From assembly GCA_037893245.1 (NCBI GenBank), contig JBAIAA010000783.1, positions 372,001 through 436,000 of the forward strand: 64,000 nucleotides of DNA, given 5' to 3'. The notes below the pieces were generated by a model. The model had not been told where the DNA came from and searched no databases. It saw nothing but the letters and a program-made list of their open reading frames with translations. Position numbers and translations under genes: made by a program. Positions 61,837-64,000 of the stretch are shown in pieces (position 1 is the first letter of the stretch; every line of letters starts with the position of its first letter). This DNA comes from Crossaster papposus. Its lineage: Eukaryota; Echinodermata; Asteroidea; Velatida; Solasteridae.

Positions 61837-61908
61837 GGCATAGTGGCGCAGTTGAAGCGTGCTGGGCCCATAACCCAGTGGTCCGAAGATCGAAACCTCA
61901 CTCTGCTA
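61837..61908 (+). tRNA. C-type initiator tRNA-Met-like body
   Basis: This 72-nt body has CAU anticodon. The T-stem is damaged (CGAAG opposite CCTCA). TTTTT lies 5 nt downstream. Confidence 0.38.
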
Positions 61909-62060
61909 ACAAGTTTTTGGTATGACATGAGGTACTCGACTCAGAGTGACAAAGTAGACACTTTCTTGGTCAGTACCCGAGAGTTTGGTTGACCACAACC
62001 TCGGTCTGCTCAGCATAATTATTTCCTTGAAAGGGATTTCATTTTCATTACAAATAGTTA

Positions 62061-62088
62061 CGCAGAGTGGTGCAGTGGGAGCGTGATG
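62061..62088 (+). pseudogene. 5' 28 nt of an A-type tRNAi-like body split by an insertion
   Basis: It starts CGCAGAGTGG and stops at GTGATG in the anticodon stem, where the 62,089-63,915 element begins. The remaining 44 nt resume at 63,916, and 28 + 44 = 72 nt. Confidence 0.9.
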
Positions 62089-63915
62089 TATAGGAGAATA
62101 CACGAGAAAGTGTGGATTCGTAATTACGAATTCACGAGGCGCGAAGCGCCGAGTGGATTCTTAAATACGAATCCACACTTGCGAGTGTATTCTCCGACTT
62201 AAACCATTGCGTCAAAAGAAGTATTGTCATTAACTACCCAGTTGAGTGGAGATGAAAAGGCATGCATGTATCGTGGCCATAGACGTAATTTACATAAGGC
62301 CAACTAACAAAACAAAAAGTTTAGCGTCACCGCCCGCTTCTTTTTTTAGAGGCCGCCTCCTTTTCTTTTTTTTCACAAAAATAATAAATTTTATTATCTT
62401 AAAAAATAATAATAATAATAATAACTAGAACTACGTCTGTTCGAGGAACAGAACATAGGGCCTTTTCGCATTTTTTCCCCCGTAAAAACCATTCAAAAGG
62501 AATTTTAAACACATTAAAAGTAATCAAAACGAATTTAGGTTATTTAAACAGATTAAAGGTAATTTAAAGTGATTAAAACGATAACGTCACACATTTGTAA
62601 ACTTTTGGTGAACTACCTAACCAACCCAATACACAATTATTTTTATTTTAGCATGATCCGTTGCTGAGATATGGCTTCAAGGTCTTACAACGTAATAAAT
62701 CACATTATTGAATGATGTCTTTTCATTCTAACTTCCAGTCTGGTGACGTCATATTTTTTTTCTCCCGGTCAAATTGTTTCTAACATGAAGCTATTATATA
62801 CATCAATTATAAAGTGATTTCAGCAAACTTCGCCACACACATCAACTGAATATTAATTTTGAACCTGCCGCCAGAGGGTGCTATAACATGTTATGACGTC
62901 GCCGGTAATTTTTTTTGAAAAGTACATCTAGCCAAACACTAACATCGTTTAAAGTAAGTTCATATCATTTTTCACTTTCAAATTATAAGGCACTTTCGGT
63001 TTGGACCGAAAGGAAGGGTCACGTGATTTCTCACACACGAAATAAAATGAAGATCCTGGATTATCCTATCAATTGCCACAAACCTAAAGTCCCGGTCTTT
63101 TGCGCGTGATTTGTTATTGATTTTCAAAGATTAAATAATTTTAATATGACGTCACGTTACCCCCTGATGACGTCACCCTGCTAGACACGAGCTCACTATA
63201 GATTCTTCACTTGGGTAAAGTTTTGTTTGGATACGACATGTTATGAAAAGTGCTTGTACGAAAGAACGTGTACAAAGTCTATTGCATTTTGGTCCCAAAA
63301 AGAAAAAGAAAAAATAAGTAAAACAAAAATCAGAACAAAAACAAAGGCTTTTTCGCAAAATTGTGAAAAAGCCAATTAAAAAAGATAATACAATTTTAAG
63401 ATCGTAATTTGGACATGCATCACTGTGTACATGCTGTGAAAATACGTTTCTAATGGGAAGGCTAGGGTGTGACGTGTATGGTGCATACATGATCGACCCA
63501 CATGAATTTTGATTTTTATTCGTGGGTGAGACATGTTTTAATTTCAAATAGAAAGATAGGGGGTGACAGGTTCACTACATGACCTATATTAAAATGTGTC
63601 GAGCGGCTATTAAAAAATAAAAGAAAAAAAGGCCTCCTCCTTTCTTCAAAAAAAAAGACAAACATGTTGTTTTTATTATTTGGCCTAAAGGGAGGTTCTC
63701 GAGGCTCTTACGTAATCAGGGTTGGATTAGGGTTGAGGAATTGAATAACTGTGGATTCGTAATTGTTACAAATGTAGGCAAGATAAAAACCGTTCCGAAT
63801 CCACACTTTACTTAAGATTCGTAGATACGAATCCACTGTTATTGTCCAAAGCGTTGATTCTTAGATACGAATCCACACTTTTAACAATAGCGTGACGTCA
63901 TAGCAATGGTTTAAG
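62089..63915. mobile_element. 1,827-bp inverted-repeat element inserted in a tRNA-like anticodon arm
   Basis: The insertion lies exactly between GATG and GGCCCATA of the tRNA-like body. The terminal repeat CTTAAACCATTGC (62,198-62,210) and its inverse GCAATGGTTTAAG (63,903-63,915) mark a likely core element. The first 109 bp are a separate large hairpin (GGAGAATACAC...GTGTATTCTCC) around a GGCGCGAAGCGCC centre. GTGGATTCGTA/TACGAATCCAC palindromes cluster at both ends (62,111-62,174 and 63,753-63,873). The middle is AT-rich with an (AAT)n run near 62,405 and a GGCTTTTTC/GAAAAAGCC hairpin near 63,344. No transposase is seen and no target duplication is detected. Confidence 0.75.
62744..63900. 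promoter_or_regulatory. Cluster of CRE-type TGACGTCA palindromes
   Basis: Perfect 8-bp TGACGTCA lies at 62,744-62,751, 63,147-63,154, 63,168-63,175 and 63,893-63,900, with TGACGTCG at 62,894-62,901. TGACGTCA is the cAMP-response element bound by CREB/ATF proteins. Four perfect copies in 1.2 kb is well above chance for AT-rich DNA. Function inside this element is unknown. Confidence 0.5.
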
Positions 63916-63959
63916 GGCCCATAACCCAGAGGCCCGAGGACCGAAACCTCGCTCTGCTA
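63916..63959 (+). pseudogene. 3' 44 nt of the split A-type tRNAi-like body
   Basis: It resumes at GGCCCATAACCC with the CAU anticodon, T-loop ACCGAAA and CTCTGCTA end, then TTTTT at about 63,968. The A-box-containing 5' part is 1.8 kb away, so the copy cannot be expressed as a tRNA. Confidence 0.9.
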
Positions 63960-64000
63960 AAGAGGTATTTTTGCTTCACTGTAATTCAAATTTAATACAT
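63960..64000 (+). repeat. Satellite 2 spacer, array continues past the window
   Basis: The usual AAAGAGGTATTTTTGCTTCACTG spacer follows the split body and runs off the window end. Confidence 0.9.

Larger units (their letters stand above)
60852..62088 (+). repeat. tRNAi-derived satellite 2, opposite orientation
   Basis: It holds the same A, C/D and B segments and spacers as the array at 24.5-46.3 kb, now on the plus strand. It contains about three units: A (60,865), C (61,039), B, A (61,263), D (61,437), B, A (61,664), C (61,837), B, and the first 28 nt of another A body (62,061), where an insertion interrupts it. Confidence 0.95.

Noticed and set aside
62089..63915. Target-site duplication for the 1.8-kb insertion
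   Set aside because: The flanks GATG and GGCCCATA share only an ambiguous G, so no duplication can be claimed.

Overview
The window looks like repeat-dominated nuclear DNA from a eukaryote, most likely an animal (a marine invertebrate is my best guess, not proven). The reasons are long satellite arrays with higher-order periodicity, tandem copies of a sequence built from eukaryotic initiator tRNA-Met, a Helitron-type insertion with its A|T target site, a decayed DIRS/Ngaro-like reverse transcriptase, and several inverted-repeat DNA elements. There are no operons, no bacterial-style genes and no intact protein-coding gene that I would defend. The many short open frames in the arrays, and two 727-codon frames, are by-products of repetition.

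Layout. 1-24,480: satellite 1, 42 complete units of about 584 bp or a 441-bp deletion form, plus partial units at both ends. It is organised into a roughly 3,660-bp 7-unit repeat (from 419) and an 8,173-bp 14-unit repeat present twice (from about 7.7 kb). Each long unit holds a 193-bp near-palindrome and a conserved CACGTG/CCAAT pair. 24,481-46,277: satellite 2, minus strand, about 43 units of roughly 398 bp. Each unit carries two full tRNAi-Met-like bodies and one half body, with T5 tracts just downstream of the full bodies. A 2,207-bp Helitron-like element filled with a 132/138-bp minisatellite (ERR-type and DR1-type nuclear-receptor motifs in nearly every unit) sits in one spacer. A 3,395-bp tandem duplication then copied it.

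46,278-60,851: mostly single-copy DNA with scattered mobile remnants. These are a GC-rich reading frame cut by an 804-bp element with terminal inverted repeats and a 9-bp target duplication (47,762-48,565), a four-copy 50-bp minisatellite (48.85-49.04 kb), a 1,589-bp foldback element whose right arm has a 48-bp G tract (49,412-51,000), a minus-strand reverse transcriptase/RNase H pseudogene (53.66-56.05 kb) and a decaying 74-bp minisatellite (58.1-59.5 kb). 60,852-64,000: the tRNA satellite returns in the opposite orientation. One of its tRNA-like copies is split in the anticodon arm by a 1,827-bp inverted-repeat element, and the array continues past the window end.

How the parts relate: I see no pathway. 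The common theme is a tRNA-derived satellite that amplifies by unequal exchange and receives transposons, which are then amplified with it. Near-identical higher-order copies could be recent biology or assembly effects; the sequence alone cannot separate these.
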